DNA of 64,000 nucleotides from an uncultured Bacteroidota bacterium (lineage in GTDB: Bacteria > Bacteroidota > Bacteroidia > Chitinophagales > Chitinophagaceae), in NCBI GenBank assembly GCA_903824665.1, contig CAIJXT010000010.1, positions 62,001-126,000 on the forward strand, in the 5' to 3' direction. The position numbers and the translations under genes are program-made. Under the pieces are notes generated by a model that searched no databases, was not told the DNA's origin, and saw nothing but the letters and a program-made list of their open reading frames with translations. Positions within the stretch are counted from its first letter, which is position 1. Each line of letters opens with the position of its first letter. Of the stretch, positions 62,553 through 64,000 are shown in pieces.

Positions 62553-62733
62553 GTTTATTATAGAATTGTAAATGAATGAATAATAAAAAAATGAGACAGG
62601 ATTTCCGGGCTTCGGAAATCCTGTTTCATTTATACCCTACCTGCCATCGATCCATTGGGTAAGGCTCCAGAACACTACTTTGTGAAAGTGTATACAAATG
62701 TAAAGTTGCTGTATAAACCAGTGCCGCTGCCGC
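62553..62733. repeat. 180-bp direct duplication, copy 2
   Basis: Second copy of 61140-61319. It has the receptor's terminal sequence (without the rest of the receptor), the terminator and the intact lipocalin-gene 3' end. Confidence 0.88.
62589..62631 (-). terminator. Terminator after the lipocalin-like gene
   Basis: Copy of the 20-bp stem at 61175-61217. Two changes relative to that copy give G-T wobble pairs, so the stem is kept. Confidence 0.8.
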
Positions 62734-63160
62734 CAGCATTGGACTGCAGAAAACTGATGCGCATTTCTTTTTTAGACAGGTAATCCAAATCGTACTTCTG
62801 GATTTCGGGGGCATAGACATCATCGCCGTCCCAGGTGAGCGTGAGCTCGCTGCCACTGGCTACCCAGTTGCCGCTGACGTGGCGGTAGGTGACTGTGTCC
62901 ACATCCTTTCTCAGTAAGTACCCCTCCAGCGATGCTGTCTGGTTGATGTTGAGTTTGAGTACAGTAGGTTTGTAGAAATCGGTAGTGCTGCCACCACTGC
63001 TCTGGCCATTAACACCAGTGCCCGATGATGCTATTTTGTCCAGCTTCCACTCCCCTACCAGCTTCTTGTTCTGATCCGTAAAACTGATAGCAGGTTTTGT
63101 CTTTTTGCAACCTGTGGCTATAACTGCTATTATAGTGAGCAATGTAATGATCTTGTTCAT
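62675..63160 (-). CDS. Lipocalin-like lipoprotein
   Basis: A 161-aa lipoprotein (lipobox ATGC, Cys18). The domain begins with KKLVGEWKLDKIASS and has alternating strands up to the terminal FTFVYTFTK, typical of the small lipocalin-like domains widespread in Bacteroidota. Ligand unknown. The gene upstream ends 6 bp before its start, so they are co-transcribed. Its 3' end is duplicated at 61262-61319. Confidence 0.75.
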   Translation of the reverse strand: MNKIITLLTIIAVIATGCKKTKPAISFTDQNKKLVGEWKLDKIASSGTGVNGQSSGGSTTDFYKPTVLKLNINQTASLEGYLLRKDVDTVTYRHVSGNWVASGSELTLTWDGDDVYAPEIQKYDLDYLSKKEMRISFLQSNAGGSGTGLYSNFTFVYTFTK

Positions 63161-63166
63161 ATGGTA

Positions 63167-64000
63167 TTATTTGATTTTATAGACCGGAAACCGCTCGTAG
63201 TATGCTGAATAATAAATGCTGCCGGTTATGGGATTTGAAACGGGATAAGCGGCAAGGGTTGTTCCGGCATCTGACGCGAGTACCGGCATGGCGCCAATAA
63301 CCTTTACCTCCCTCGTGATAGGGTCGAAGGTCTTTATAAATCTGCCATCACCGATCATCAGCAGATTGCCATAGTTGCTGACAGTGTTGCAATACCTGAA
63401 ATGGGTGGTATCTTCAATAGTTACGGGACCTCCATCGAAACTGACACTGGCAAGGCAATACCTGTAACTCACTGCGGTATTTGTAGTGAGCAAATCAGGA
63501 TTGGCCTGAGCAAAGTAGATACGATTGCTGTAAATAGCGAAGACCGGCATTTTGACAGACTGTATCGTATCCTTCTCCTTCGATCCGTCTGTTTTTACTT
63601 TCAGGAGGTATTCGTCGTCCTTGTTGGTAAACAGCCACCAGCCGTTGTAGAATTTAGACGCATTCAGGTAGGCGTAAAAAGATACCTGACTTGTTTGGGC
63701 CTGAGCACCCGAGATAAGCTCTGTACCATTTCCTGTCGCCGGATCGATCGTATTGAGGGAGCCAACCTGATCAATGCCATAAATTATACCGTCGACACAA
63801 GTAAGGTAGCTATACACCATCCGGGTGTTGATGATGACACTATCTTTATAATCTGCCTTGTTGACACGGCAAAAAGTATAGAACGCCAATGGGTACTGAT
63901 TGCGCCGGGCTGTATATATATACTGATCGCTGACCGCAAATGACGCCAGTGTATTGAACTGGGGTACAGCCTCCATCATACCATCTGACTCCCGAATTCG
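63167..64000 (-). CDS. Beta-propeller-like protein, 5' end outside the window
   Basis: The frame stays open to the window edge at 64000, so the N-terminus is missing; the ATG at 63979 is internal. At least 277 residues are visible, with repeating strand units (IIYGIDQVGSLNTIDPATG; LLKVKTDGSKEKDTI; FIKTFDPITREVKVIGAM; SIYYSAYYERFPVYKIK) typical of beta-propellers, somewhat like DUF4374-type proteins that accompany TonB receptors. It is co-transcribed with the lipocalin-like gene. Confidence 0.6.
   Translation of the reverse strand, partial: RIRESDGMMEAVPQFNTLASFAVSDQYIYTARRNQYPLAFYTFCRVNKADYKDSVIINTRMVYSYLTCVDGIIYGIDQVGSLNTIDPATGNGTELISGAQAQTSQVSFYAYLNASKFYNGWWLFTNKDDEYLLKVKTDGSKEKDTIQSVKMPVFAIYSNRIYFAQANPDLLTTNTAVSYRYCLASVSFDGGPVTIEDTTHFRYCNTVSNYGNLLMIGDGRFIKTFDPITREVKVIGAMPVLASDAGTTLAAYPVSNPITGSIYYSAYYERFPVYKIK

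Overview
The window comes from a member of the Bacteroidota, most likely a Chitinophagaceae-type soil or freshwater bacterium. Support: type IX secretion C-terminal domains on at least three proteins, many lipoproteins, TonB receptors with N-terminal carboxypeptidase-regulatory-like domains, '-7' boxes of the TAnnTTTG type and almost no Shine-Dalgarno sequences. No rRNA, tRNA, CRISPR array or complete insertion sequence was found.

Layout. 1-9.2 kb: the end of an exopolysaccharide cluster (bi-domain dehydrogenase, UDP-GlcNAc 2-epimerase, heparinase II/III-like protein, GT4 glycosyltransferase) with a four-PAS soluble histidine kinase inside the operon. 9.3-12 kb: two convergent T9SS cargo genes sharing a strong bidirectional terminator. 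12.2-18.4 kb: a probable iron-acquisition locus, DUF4856 lipoprotein, imelysin-like protein, HTTM/gamma-carboxylase-like membrane protein and FecA-like receptor. 18.6-33.9 kb: mostly housekeeping and conserved hypothetical genes (TatD-like, TcdA-like, amidohydrolase, secreted cyclophilin, HtrA protease, PhzF-like, desaturase, two DUF2157-type membrane proteins, DinB-like and glycosylase-like genes). It also carries a toxin-antitoxin pair whose ParE/RelE-type toxin is interrupted by one in-frame stop codon.

34-39.8 kb: an accessory segment. Long direct repeats flank a tail-fibre-like surface protein gene, a duplicated promoter stub lies upstream, and then comes an intact vWA / PP2C phosphatase / protein kinase triad (TerY-P type, like E. 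coli YegL-YegK-YegI). 39.9-46.8 kb: ordinary chromosome (SDR, GT-C-like membrane protein, GNAT, XerD, truncated haemoglobin plus adenine deaminase).

46.8-51.9 kb: the most unusual region, an AT-rich array of six orphan genes for small secreted or lipoproteins, all on the + strand. Five of the six start 18-52 bp after a copy of a palindromic repeat (7-bp stems around a 3-nt loop, conserved tail GGACCAGGCGGG). Relatives of this repeat in the 35.8-36.2 kb island have different but still self-complementary stems. This is the best candidate for something undescribed: a repeat-bounded gene cassette array or a repeat-seeded family of immunity-like genes.

52-64 kb: M20 dipeptidase, FKBP, three tandem tail-fibre-like adhesin paralogues, a MarR regulator divergent from a TonB receptor, and a 180-bp duplication (receptor 3' end, terminator and lipocalin-gene 3' end) that brackets a 1.2-kb insert carrying an outer-membrane-protein gene.
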